Positions 1 to 5,966 are shown, counted from the first letter of the stretch. The stretch is 7,798 bases of DNA from Clostridiales bacterium (GCA_003516765.1 DPCD01000014.1:1-7798); one strand, 5' to 3'. The notes: a model not told the origin generated them from the sequence alone. Program-made: numbers and translations.

Positions 1-884
1 ACCTTCGGATGCACCATGCCTGCACCCAGCAGCTCAATCCAGCCCTCGCCCTTGCAGGTCGGGCAGCCCGCGCCTTTGCACTTGAAGCACTGCACATCGA
101 CCTCGCAGCTCGGCTCGGTGAACGGGAAGTGGTGCGGGCGGAAGCGGATGACGGAATCCTCGCCGTACATCGCCTTAATGAGCGTCTCAAGCGTGCCCTT
201 GAGGTCTGCCATCGTGACGCCCTTGTCGATCACCAGACCTTCGATCTGGTGGAACATCGGAGAGTGCGTCGCGTCGACCTCGTCCTTGCGGTAGACTCTG
301 CCGGGGGCAAGGATGCGGATGGGCGGCTTTTTGATCTCGTCCATTGCGCGGATCTGCATGGGGCTGGTCTGCGTGCGCAGCAGGACCTTCTCGTCTTCTG
401 TAATATAGAACGTATCGCTGCGGTCGCGCGAGGGGTGATTTTCCGCAATGTTCAGGCGCGTGAAGTTATAGTCGGCAAGCTCGACCTCGGGGCCGTCGAG
501 AACGCGGAAGCCCATCGAGATGAACAGGTCCTTCGCTTCGTCGAGCGCCTTGTTCATCGGGTGCCTGTGTCCGAGCTGGACGGGGTCGCCGGGAATGGTG
601 ACGTCGATTGCTTCGGCTTCCAGTTTCGCTTCCATCGCCTTTGCCTTGAGGGCGGTCTTCGCTTCTTCGAGCTTTTCCTCAATTGCCGCGCGGACATTGT
701 TTGCCGCCTGACCCATGACGGGGCGCTCTTCTGCCGAGAGCTTGCCCATCGACTTGAGAACGCCGGTCAGCTCGCCCTTCTTGCCCAGAAAGCGGACACG
801 CAGCGCGTCAAGCTCGTTGGTATCCGACGCCTTGGAGAGCGCGTCTAACGCTTCCTGCCGGATTTTTTCCAGTTGCTCTTTCAT
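1..884 (-). CDS. pheS: Phenylalanine--tRNA ligase alpha subunit (PheS), 3' end outside window
   Basis: Cytoplasmic class II synthetase subunit that, as an alpha2beta2 tetramer with PheT, charges tRNA-Phe with phenylalanine. The 294 visible residues start MKEQLEKIRQEALDAL, and residues 1 to about 85 are the charged, helical tRNA-binding coiled coil. The catalytic domain follows: GHRHPMNKAL, PEVELADYNF, HPSRDRSDTFY, LLRTQTSPMQIRAM and the motif 2 region GRVYRKDEVDATHSPMFHQ. A four-cysteine insert (C266, C269, C274, C277) leads into GWIELLGAGMVHPK; Bacillus-type PheS has the same insert. About 45 C-terminal residues, including motif 3, lie beyond position 1. The ATG at 884-882 has AAGGAG at 900-895 with a 10-nt spacer, and the frame matches the family N-terminus. 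pheT is expected next but cannot be seen. A T-box leader controls the gene. The identification is secure. Confidence 0.97.
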   Translation of the reverse strand, partial: MKEQLEKIRQEALDALSKASDTNELDALRVRFLGKKGELTGVLKSMGKLSAEERPVMGQAANNVRAAIEEKLEEAKTALKAKAMEAKLEAEAIDVTIPGDPVQLGHRHPMNKALDEAKDLFISMGFRVLDGPEVELADYNFTRLNIAENHPSRDRSDTFYITEDEKVLLRTQTSPMQIRAMDEIKKPPIRILAPGRVYRKDEVDATHSPMFHQIEGLVIDKGVTMADLKGTLETLIKAMYGEDSVIRFRPHHFPFTEPSCEVDVQCFKCKGAGCPTCKGEGWIELLGAGMVHPK

Positions 885-934
885 AAAACAAAAACTCCTT
901 CTTGTAATGATACGTAGTTTTGCGCCGAAAGGCA

Positions 935-972
935 TAAAAAATAGCCCTCCGCCCAAAAGGGGACGAAAGACT
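935..972 (-). terminator. Attenuator terminator of the pheS T-box leader
   Basis: On the minus strand AGTCTTTCGTCC (972-961) can pair over 12 positions, including several G-U pairs, with GGGCGGAGGGCT (954-943) across a CCTTTT loop. Six T residues follow at 941-936. The 5' arm contains the TTTCGTCCCC segment that the antiterminator also needs, so the two structures exclude each other. This is the off state of the T-box switch, not a gene-end terminator; pheS starts about 50 nt downstream. Confidence 0.9.
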
Positions 973-1178
973 TTCTCTTCCGCGGTACCACCCGCATTCG
1001 CCTGACAGCGCACTCAACGCCCGTAACGGAGCAACCCGGAGAGTCCTACTGACGGTTCAGACCTCAGCTCGCGGGGGAACGCCCATACGCTTTGCAGCGG
1101 ACGGCTTCCAGCGCCCCGTCCTCTCTGTTGCTGCTTCTAAAAGCGCCGGACAGCCCGGTCTCAGCTTTTAACATTCTG
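935..1178 (-). promoter_or_regulatory. T-box riboswitch leader of pheS (tRNA-Phe sensing)
   Basis: Transcription-attenuation leader between the pheS promoter and start codon. Read on the minus strand it holds the T-box core GCGGGTGGTACCGCG (995-981) and the conserved antiterminator 3' half TTTCGTCCCC (968-959), followed by a terminator. Upstream is a Stem I with the AGAGAG bulge, a distal loop containing GCGCTGGAAG closed by GGACGG/CCGTCC, and lower helices GCAGC/GCTGC, CGCTTT/AAAGCG and AGACC/GGTCT. The TGAAC and AGTAGG segments typical of the Stem I-III linker come next. The T-box reads TGGT, so it would pair with a tRNA ending ACCA, which fits the A73 discriminator of tRNA-Phe. The best specifier candidate is TTC (Phe) at 1079-1077, on the 3' side of the expected specifier loop. 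Uncharged tRNA-Phe should stabilise the antiterminator and turn pheS on. The 1178 end is the estimated transcription start. Class is very secure; specifier position is moderate. Confidence 0.93.
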
Positions 1179-1184
1179 AAACGT

Positions 1185-1213
1185 ATCTTAGCACAAAGGT
1201 CAGAATTTCGCAA
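1185..1213 (-). promoter_or_regulatory. Promoter of the pheS T-box transcript
   Basis: On the minus strand a -35 box TTGCGA (1213-1208) is followed by a 17-nt spacer and a -10 box TAAGAT (1190-1185). TTTGTG just before the -10 gives a TGTGN extended -10. The expected start near 1178 leaves a leader of the right length for the T-box. The same -35, spacer length and -10 occur in front of trpS. The promoter is back to back with that of nnrD, with only 8 bp between the -35 boxes. It looks like a housekeeping sigma-A promoter. Confidence 0.75.
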
Positions 1214-1221
1214 CTTAAAAA

Positions 1222-1250
1222 TTGACTGTTTTTCGACTTTGCGGTATAAT
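1222..1250 (+). promoter_or_regulatory. Promoter of the nnrD-gerS-alr cluster
   Basis: TTGACT at 1222-1227, a 17-nt spacer and a consensus TATAAT at 1245-1250 form a near-ideal sigma-A promoter. The predicted start near 1257 gives a leader of about 20 nt carrying GGGAGG (1264-1269). It also rules out the in-frame TTG at 1253 as the nnrD start. No sporulation-type promoter is obvious to my eye, although the second gene resembles a spore lipoprotein. Confidence 0.85.
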
Positions 1251-1276
1251 ATTTGCAAAAAAAGGGAGGCGGGGCA

Positions 1277-2146
1277 ATGGCAAAGCCGGTTTGGACGGCG
1301 GAGCGCACCGGGCGCGCGCTGGTAAAGTCGCTGCTGCCGGTGCGTTCGCGGCTGGCGCACAAGGGAGACTTCGGAAAAGTTCTTCTGCTGTGCGGGTCCA
1401 AAGGGCTTGCGGGCGCCGCGATGCTGGCGGCGCGGGCGGCGCTACGGACGGGAAGCGGGCTTGTCTATCTCGGTGTGCCGGAGGCAATCTATTCGATCTG
1501 CGCCGGCGCGTGCGCGAGCGCGGTCGTGTTTCCGCTTGCCTGTGATGCAGAGGGGAAGCTTTCTCTGGATGCAGTCCGGGCGCTCGAAGCGCGGCTTTCC
1601 GGCATGGACGCGGTCTTATTTGGCTGCGGCGTCGGGCAGTCGGAGGAGCTGCGGCTTCTTTTGAAGCGGCTGCTTCAAAATTGCCGCATGCCGCTCGTTC
1701 TGGACGCGGACGGCATAAATCTTCTGGCGCAGCATATGGATGTACTGCGCGGAAGCAAATGCCCGGTGATTCTGACGCCGCACGACGGAGAGTTCCGGCG
1801 GCTTGGCGGCAATCCCGGGGCGAAGGACCGGGTTTTCGAAGTAATGCGTTTTGCGGCGCAGACGAAGACCATCCTCCTTTTGAAAGGACACCGGACAATC
1901 ATCACCGACGGACTGAACGTCTACCGCAACACGACCGGAAACCCCGGCATGGCGACCGGCGGCAGCGGAGACGTTTTATCGGGCGTCATTACCTCGCTTC
2001 TGGGGCAGCATGTGATGCCGCTCGAGGCGGCGGCAGCGGGCGCCTGGATTCACGGTGCGGCGGGAGATCTTGCCGCCCGGGAGATTGGCGAGTACGGCAT
2101 GATTCCGGAGGATATCATCGAGCGCCTTCCGCGACTTTTGCGATGA
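1277..2146 (+). CDS. nnrD: ADP-dependent NAD(P)H-hydrate dehydratase, stand-alone domain
   Basis: Cytoplasmic repair enzyme that dehydrates the S form of hydrated NADH or NADPH back to the active cofactor, using ADP in the bacterial type. The 289 residues match the ribokinase-fold C-terminal domain of YjeF/Nnr: HKGDFGKVLLLCGS near the N-terminus, LDADGINLL, ILTPHDGEF, LLLKGHRTIITDG and NPGMATGGSGDVLSGVI. The latter contains the GGSGD nucleotide-binding/catalytic loop (228-232, with Asp232 as the likely base). The N-terminal epimerase domain present in fused Nnr proteins is absent, so an epimerase would have to be encoded elsewhere. I chose ATG 1277 because GGGAGG lies 7 nt upstream; the frame opens at a TTG at 1253, but that codon precedes the predicted transcription start. 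It is the first gene of the cluster, and the next gene starts 4 nt after its stop. Identification is strong. Confidence 0.94.
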   Translation: MAKPVWTAERTGRALVKSLLPVRSRLAHKGDFGKVLLLCGSKGLAGAAMLAARAALRTGSGLVYLGVPEAIYSICAGACASAVVFPLACDAEGKLSLDAVRALEARLSGMDAVLFGCGVGQSEELRLLLKRLLQNCRMPLVLDADGINLLAQHMDVLRGSKCPVILTPHDGEFRRLGGNPGAKDRVFEVMRFAAQTKTILLLKGHRTIITDGLNVYRNTTGNPGMATGGSGDVLSGVITSLLGQHVMPLEAAAAGAWIHGAAGDLAAREIGEYGMIPEDIIERLPRLLR

Positions 2147-2150
2147 ACGG

Positions 2151-2771
2151 GTGAGGCGTTTGCGAAAAAAACTGACGGCTCTGCTTCTGGCGCTCCCGGC
2201 GCTTCTTTGCGCGTGTGCGGGAAAACCGGCAAAGCAGGACCTGGTGCAGCCGGCGCTGGATTTCCGGCAGGCGCTGCTGGAAAACGGGTGCAGCTTTGAA
2301 GCGGAGATTACGGCGGATTTTGAAGACTACGTGTACAGCTTTACACTGTCGTGTGAAGAAGAATCAGACGGCAGCATGCAGATGCGCATTCTTGCGCCCG
2401 ATACGCTTGCGGGCATTACCGCGCAGATCGAAGGCGAGCGGGCGAAGCTGGTCTTCGGCGATACGGAAGCGGCGTTCGGAACACTTTCCGGGCTCGGTAT
2501 TTCTCCGATGGCAGCGCCCGCGTATTTGGCGCAGGCGTGGCGGTCGGGCTATATGCAGTTTTCCGGCACAGAAGACGGGGCTTTGCATGTGACGTATCTG
2601 TGCGGCTACGGAGAAGACGAAATTCGCGTGGATACCTGGTTTTCAGATGGCGCGCCCGTGCGCGCGGAGCTTTCCTGCGACGGTCATACGACCGTGCAAA
2701 TAGATGTTACAGATTTTAATTTACGAAAGGCAGAGACAAACAATGAAAGTACTCAAAAGAACATGGGCTGA
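2151..2771 (+). CDS. GerS-like germination lipoprotein
   Basis: Predicted exported lipoprotein of 206 residues. A basic start (MRRLRKK) and hydrophobic stretch (TALLLALPALL) lead to the lipobox L19-C20-A21-C22, so Cys22 is the likely lipid-anchored residue. The mature part is rich in predicted beta strands, in the manner of LolA-like folds, and has four further cysteines (47, 68, 151, 176). Function is inferred mainly from position and overall character: it sits directly before alr, as gerS does in C. difficile, where GerS activates the CwlD amidase during cortex modification. I could not align sequences, so orthology is unproven; a generic DUF lipoprotein is the alternative. The GTG start at 2151 lies 4 nt after the nnrD stop and lacks a clear Shine-Dalgarno site, suggesting translational coupling; TTG 2160 is a possible alternative. 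The last 29 nt overlap alr, and the hydrophilic tail after DFNLRK looks non-conserved. Confidence 0.8.
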   Translation: MRRLRKKLTALLLALPALLCACAGKPAKQDLVQPALDFRQALLENGCSFEAEITADFEDYVYSFTLSCEEESDGSMQMRILAPDTLAGITAQIEGERAKLVFGDTEAAFGTLSGLGISPMAAPAYLAQAWRSGYMQFSGTEDGALHVTYLCGYGEDEIRVDTWFSDGAPVRAELSCDGHTTVQIDVTDFNLRKAETNNESTQKNMG

Positions 2772-3921
2772 TATCTCGCTGGACAATCTGGAGCATAATT
2801 ATCGGACATTGCGCGAGCATGTCGGAAAGGGACCGAGATTCCTCGGCGTTGTGAAGGCGGACTCCTACGGTCACGGCGCCGTGCAGGTCAGCCGGACGCT
2901 GGAAGAGCTGGGCGCGGAGTATCTGGCGGTCTCCAACCTCGAAGAGGCAATTCAGCTGCGCCGCGGCGGCGTGGGACTTCCGGTTCTGATTCTCGGCTAT
3001 ACGCCCCCTGAGTACGCACCCGACGAGGCAGAGATGTCCATCACACAGGAGGTCCACGGACTGCAGTATGCAAAGGACCTCAACAAGGCGCTCGAAGGTA
3101 CGGGACGCAAGCTGACGGTTCATCTGAAAATCGACACCGGCATGACTCGCCTGGGCTTCTTTGCCGATCAGCCGGAGCAGACGCTTGCCGCGCTGGTAGA
3201 GGTCGCACAGCTGCCGAACCTTTACATCGAAGGCGTTTTCATGCACTTCTGCGTGTCCGACTCCAAAAAGCCGGAGGACGTGGCATTTACGAAACTGCAG
3301 CATGAGCGCTTTGTGAACATGCTGGACCTTATGAAGTCGAAGGGCATTGAGCCGGAAATCCGCCACTGCTGCAACTCCGGCGCAACGATTCTGCGCCCCG
3401 AGTACGCGATGGATATGATCCGCCCGGGCGTTGCAACCTACGGCTTCCATCCGTCGCCCGACACTGTGGGCGAAATCGACCTGCGTCCGATGATGAGCCT
3501 GCATACCTCCATCGCACAGATCCGCACCATCGCGGCAGGAAAATCCATCAGCTACGGCAGAACCTACACGACGCCGGAAGACAAGCTCGTCGCGGTCCTC
3601 CCGATCGGCTACGCAGACGGTCTGAGCCGTCTTCTTTCCAACCGCGTCACCTTCCGCATCTGCGGCAAGGAAGCGCCCGTCGTCGGCAGAATCTGCATGG
3701 ATATGTGCATGGTCGATATCTCTGACATTCCCGAGGCAAAGGTCGGCACAACGGCGACGCTCTTCGGCTACGATGAGGATGGAACGCTTCTGCCGTGCGA
3801 GCGCATTGCGGACATGCTCGGCACGATCAACTACGAAATCGTCTGCGACGTCAACAAGCGCGTGCCGCGCTTCTACTACAAGGACGGCAAGCAGGTCGGC
3901 ATTTTGCAGTACATTGTCTGA
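2743..3921 (+). CDS. alr: Alanine racemase (PLP-dependent)
   Basis: Interconverts L- and D-alanine in the cytoplasm, supplying D-Ala for peptidoglycan. The 392 residues match the family's usual length. The N-terminal barrel carries the PLP lysine in VVKADSYGHG (Lys38) and KIDTGMTRLGF; further on are NSGATILRP and DMIRPGVATYGF. The C-terminal beta domain supplies the second catalytic base in ISYGRTYTT (Tyr271), then LPIGYADGLSR and GRICMDMCMVDIS. ATG 2743 matches the family N-terminus (KRTWADISLDNLEHNY) and has AAAGG at 2726-2730, a rather distant 12 nt upstream. The frame extends back to an ATG at 2704, but that would add residues unlike the family. The start lies inside the previous gene, so coupling to it is likely. 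Beside a gerS-like gene it may be the counterpart of C. difficile Alr2, which also accepts serine; substrate range cannot be read from sequence alone. Confidence 0.96.
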   Translation: MKVLKRTWADISLDNLEHNYRTLREHVGKGPRFLGVVKADSYGHGAVQVSRTLEELGAEYLAVSNLEEAIQLRRGGVGLPVLILGYTPPEYAPDEAEMSITQEVHGLQYAKDLNKALEGTGRKLTVHLKIDTGMTRLGFFADQPEQTLAALVEVAQLPNLYIEGVFMHFCVSDSKKPEDVAFTKLQHERFVNMLDLMKSKGIEPEIRHCCNSGATILRPEYAMDMIRPGVATYGFHPSPDTVGEIDLRPMMSLHTSIAQIRTIAAGKSISYGRTYTTPEDKLVAVLPIGYADGLSRLLSNRVTFRICGKEAPVVGRICMDMCMVDISDIPEAKVGTTATLFGYDEDGTLLPCERIADMLGTINYEIVCDVNKRVPRFYYKDGKQVGILQYIV

Positions 3922-4049
3922 GCATCCGGAGGCATCCGGCATAGAATGAATTGAGAGCTTTGCGGACCGTATAAATCCGGTCCTCGCGTGGGAGAATAAC
4001 AGCAGTTCCAAGCGTATTGCGATTTATTTTTCCGCGGGGTGTGAAGCGA
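3922..4049. other. Alr-mazF intergenic leader with a GC-rich hairpin
   Basis: This 128-nt gap sits where an EndoAI/MazE antitoxin gene is normally found. I see no such gene, only a three-codon frame. It has a 6-bp inverted repeat GGACCG (3964-3969) / CGGTCC (3978-3983) around an 8-nt AT-rich loop. No T-tract follows, so it is not a standard intrinsic terminator. A short direct repeat GCATCCGG occurs at 3922-3929 and 3932-3939. I find no convincing promoter; TAGAAT at 3942-3947 lacks a proper -35. The hairpin may be an RNA-processing or regulatory element, or be incidental. Confidence 0.45.
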
Positions 4050-4412
4050 ATGGATACGAACGTAAAACGAGGCGATATTTTCTATGCCGACCTCAGCCCG
4101 GTTGTGGGAAGCGAACAGGGCGGCACACGCCCGGTGCTGATTGTACAGAACGATACCGGCAACCGGCATTCTCCGACGGTGATTGCTGCGGCGATTACCA
4201 GCCAGACCGGCAAGGCGCGGCTTCCGACGCACATCAGCCTCTCCGGTCACGACGTGGGGCTGAGCCGGGACTCCATCGTGCTGCTTGAGCAGATCCGGAC
4301 CATCGACAAGCGCCGTCTGCGCGAACACATGGGACACGCGGACGAGAGCGTCATGAACCAGGTCGACTCGGCAATCGCGGTCAGCTTCGGTCTTCCCAAT
4401 ACGACTACCTGA
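4050..4412 (+). CDS. mazF: MazF/EndoA (PemK family) endoribonuclease toxin
   Basis: Sequence-specific mRNA endoribonuclease of the MazF/PemK family, close to B. subtilis EndoA (NdoA), normally held inactive by a MazE/EndoAI antitoxin. The 120 residues span the whole family: VKRGDIFYADLSPVVGSEQGG, RPVLIVQNDTGN, AAAITSQTGKARLPTH, RDSIVLLEQIRTIDKRRL. Arg27 and Thr50 fall where EndoA has its catalytic Arg25 and Thr48, so the toxin looks intact. ATG 4050 gives the family N-terminus and has GGGGTG at 4036-4041, 8 nt upstream; the frame opens at TTG 4017, which adds an unlikely prefix. The position after alr is the usual one for ndoA, but no antitoxin gene lies upstream or downstream here. Transcription probably reads through from alr or begins in the 128-nt gap, and ends at the strong terminator 2 nt after the stop codon. 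The cleavage site cannot be predicted by eye. Confidence 0.94.
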   Translation: MDTNVKRGDIFYADLSPVVGSEQGGTRPVLIVQNDTGNRHSPTVIAAAITSQTGKARLPTHISLSGHDVGLSRDSIVLLEQIRTIDKRRLREHMGHADESVMNQVDSAIAVSFGLPNTTT

Positions 4413-4413
4413 A

Positions 4414-4447
4414 AAAAACTCCGTCCGGGCGACCGGACGGAGTTTTT
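4414..4447. terminator. Bidirectional intrinsic terminator between mazF and gltX
   Basis: A perfect 10-bp stem CTCCGTCCGG (4419-4428) / CCGGACGGAG (4433-4442) is closed by GCGA, a GNRA-type tetraloop. A-residues at 4414-4418 and T-residues at 4443-4447 flank it symmetrically, so it presents a U-tract in both directions. It serves the convergent mazF (stop at 4412) and gltX (stop at 4463). Confidence 0.94.
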
Positions 4448-4462
4448 ACCGTATTTTTGGAG

Positions 4463-5953
4463 TTATTTGCGCAGAAGCGCAATGCCAGCTTCGATTCTCC
4501 GGAGCGATTCCTCTTTTCCGAGCAGCGCGCACAGCTCGGTTGCGCCGCCGGGGGTAGACGCCTTGCCGGAGACGGCAACGCGAAGCGGCCAGAGAATGAT
4601 GGAGTTTTTCACGCCGCGCTCTGCTGCGACCGCAACGAGCGTTTCATAGAGCGCCTCATTGCTCCAGTCATCCTGCGCCTGCAGAACGGGCAGCAGCACA
4701 GTAAGCGTTTCCAGAGAATTTTCCAGGTTCGTCTTGGACTTCTTGTGGATATAAAGCTCAGACTCATAGTCCGGCAGCTTGTCGATGAAGTCCACACGCT
4801 CGGGAAGATCGGAGAGAATTTCGCACCGCGACTGGACCAGCGCCGCAACCTGATGCAGGTTTACCGCAGGGTTGGAAATTGCCTTCCTGAGCCACGGCTC
4901 GGCTTTCTCAAAGAACTCGTCCGGCGTGAGCTTTTTCATATACTCGGCGTTCATCCAGCGCAGCTTTTCAATGTCAAAGACAGCCGGGGACTTGGAAATA
5001 CCGGAAATCTCGAAGATTTCAGCAAGCTCGGGAAGGGTAAAGAACTCGCGCTCCGCGTTTTCGCCCTTCGGGCTCCAGCCGAGCAGCGCCACATAGTTGA
5101 GAACTGCCGGTGTGAGATAGCCCTGCGCAATCAGGTCCTCGTAGCTGGGGTCTCCATGACGCTTGGACATCTTGTGCTGGCTGTCGCGCATGACGGGCGA
5201 GCAGTGGACGTAGGTCGGAATGTCCCAGCCGAACGCTTCGTAGAGAAGGTTATACTTTGGCGCGGAGGACAGATACTCGCTGCCGCGCACGACGTGGGTG
5301 ATGCCCATCAGGTGATCGTCGACGACGTTTGCAAAGTTGTAGGTGGGAAGACCGTCGGACTTTAACAGAACCTGATCCTCCAGCTCCTTGTTTTCGACCG
5401 TAATGTCGCCGAAGGACACGTCGTGGAACGTGGTCGTGCCTTCCTGCGGGATGCGCTGGCGGATGACGAACGGCTCACCGGCAGCAACTCTTGCCTCCGC
5501 TTCTGCAAGCGGCAGGTCGCGGCAGGCGCAGACGTGCTTTTTGATCTCCTTGCCGGTTTCTTCTTCGGAAGGCTCCTCGTCCGATTTCTGGCAGAAGCAG
5601 TAGTACGCGCCGCCCTTTTTGCACAGGAGCTTGGCGTATTTTCCGAAGAGATCCCGCCGCTGCGACTGGATATACGGACCCACGGGACCGCCGACATCGG
5701 GACCTTCGTCGTGGGTTAAGCCGCACTCTGCCATGGTCCGGTAAATGACGTCCGTTGCGCCTTCGATGAGTCTGCCCTGATCGGTATCTTCAATGCGGAG
5801 AATGAACTTGCCGCCGTAGCGCCGGGCAATGAGCCAGGTGTAGAGCGCCGTCCGCAGATTGCCGACGTGCATGTAGCCCGTGGGGCTGGGGGCAAAGCGG
5901 GTGCGCACTTCACCCTTGGGAATGCGCGCCTCCATTTCTTCAAAAAAATCCAT
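4463..5953 (-). CDS. gltX: Glutamate--tRNA ligase (GluRS)
   Basis: Class I synthetase that attaches glutamate to tRNA-Glu; in bacteria without GlnRS it often also mischarges tRNA-Gln for GatCAB, but neither is visible here. From the chosen start it has 496 residues, normal for the family. Motifs in order: RFAPSPTGYMHVGN (HIGH-type HVGN at 29-32), ILRIEDTD, paired cysteines 119/121 and 142/144 (the zinc-site region), DGLPTYNFANVVDDHLMGI, and the KMSKR signature at 261-265. The C-terminal half is the helical anticodon-binding domain. The frame runs up to an ATG at 5989, but that codon sits at the edge of the -10 box, upstream of the predicted transcription start, and lacks a Shine-Dalgarno site. 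ATG 5953 has GGAGGA 7 nt upstream, so I prefer it. Transcribed alone, it shares a divergent promoter region with trpS and ends at the shared terminator. Confidence 0.96.
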   Translation of the reverse strand: MDFFEEMEARIPKGEVRTRFAPSPTGYMHVGNLRTALYTWLIARRYGGKFILRIEDTDQGRLIEGATDVIYRTMAECGLTHDEGPDVGGPVGPYIQSQRRDLFGKYAKLLCKKGGAYYCFCQKSDEEPSEEETGKEIKKHVCACRDLPLAEAEARVAAGEPFVIRQRIPQEGTTTFHDVSFGDITVENKELEDQVLLKSDGLPTYNFANVVDDHLMGITHVVRGSEYLSSAPKYNLLYEAFGWDIPTYVHCSPVMRDSQHKMSKRHGDPSYEDLIAQGYLTPAVLNYVALLGWSPKGENAEREFFTLPELAEIFEISGISKSPAVFDIEKLRWMNAEYMKKLTPDEFFEKAEPWLRKAISNPAVNLHQVAALVQSRCEILSDLPERVDFIDKLPDYESELYIHKKSKTNLENSLETLTVLLPVLQAQDDWSNEALYETLVAVAAERGVKNSIILWPLRVAVSGKASTPGGATELCALLGKEESLRRIEAGIALLRK

Positions 5954-5960
5954 CGTGGAT

Positions 5961-5966
5961 TCCTCC
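5961..5966 (-). promoter_or_regulatory. Shine-Dalgarno site that sets the gltX start
   Basis: GGAGGA on the minus strand lies 7 nt before the ATG at 5953-5951. The two upstream in-frame ATGs do worse: the one at 5968 has a GGAGG about 14 nt away, and the one at 5989 has none. This supports MDFFEEMEAR as the true N-terminus. Confidence 0.75.

Noticed and set aside
9..848. 279-residue plus-strand frame opposite pheS
   Set aside because: It is the antisense shadow of PheS, has no recognisable motif or ribosome site, and would run against the T-box transcript.
1215..1898. 227-residue minus-strand frame opposite nnrD
   Set aside because: Extremely Arg/Ala/Pro-rich translation typical of a shadow frame. 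It also ends inside the divergent promoter region.
2165..2171. A7 run early in the lipoprotein gene, and a T7 run early in gltX (5948-5942), as phase-variation sites
   Set aside because: Seven-base runs are common in lysine/phenylalanine codons and short for efficient slippage, and both frames are intact.
3922..3939. Direct repeat GCATCCGG twice, spaced 2 nt
   Set aside because: An 8-nt repeat in GC-rich sequence is weak evidence for an operator or attachment site, and it has no inverted symmetry or nearby mobile gene.
3942..3998. Possible mazF-specific promoter (TAGAAT, TATAAA or GAGAATAAC)
   Set aside because: None has a -35 box at 16-18 nt. TTGAGA at 3951 is only 13 nt from TATAAA, and TGAGCA before TAGAAT matches the consensus at only 3 of 6 positions.
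2716..4011. 431-residue open frame on the minus strand across alr
   Set aside because: It is antisense to a clear alr and reads as low-complexity arginine/histidine/alanine-rich sequence with no family motif. GC-rich third positions in alr remove stops on the opposite strand.
4457..5365. 302-residue plus-strand frame opposite gltX
   Set aside because: It begins just past the bidirectional terminator, has no Shine-Dalgarno site, and mirrors the well-defined GluRS coding frame.
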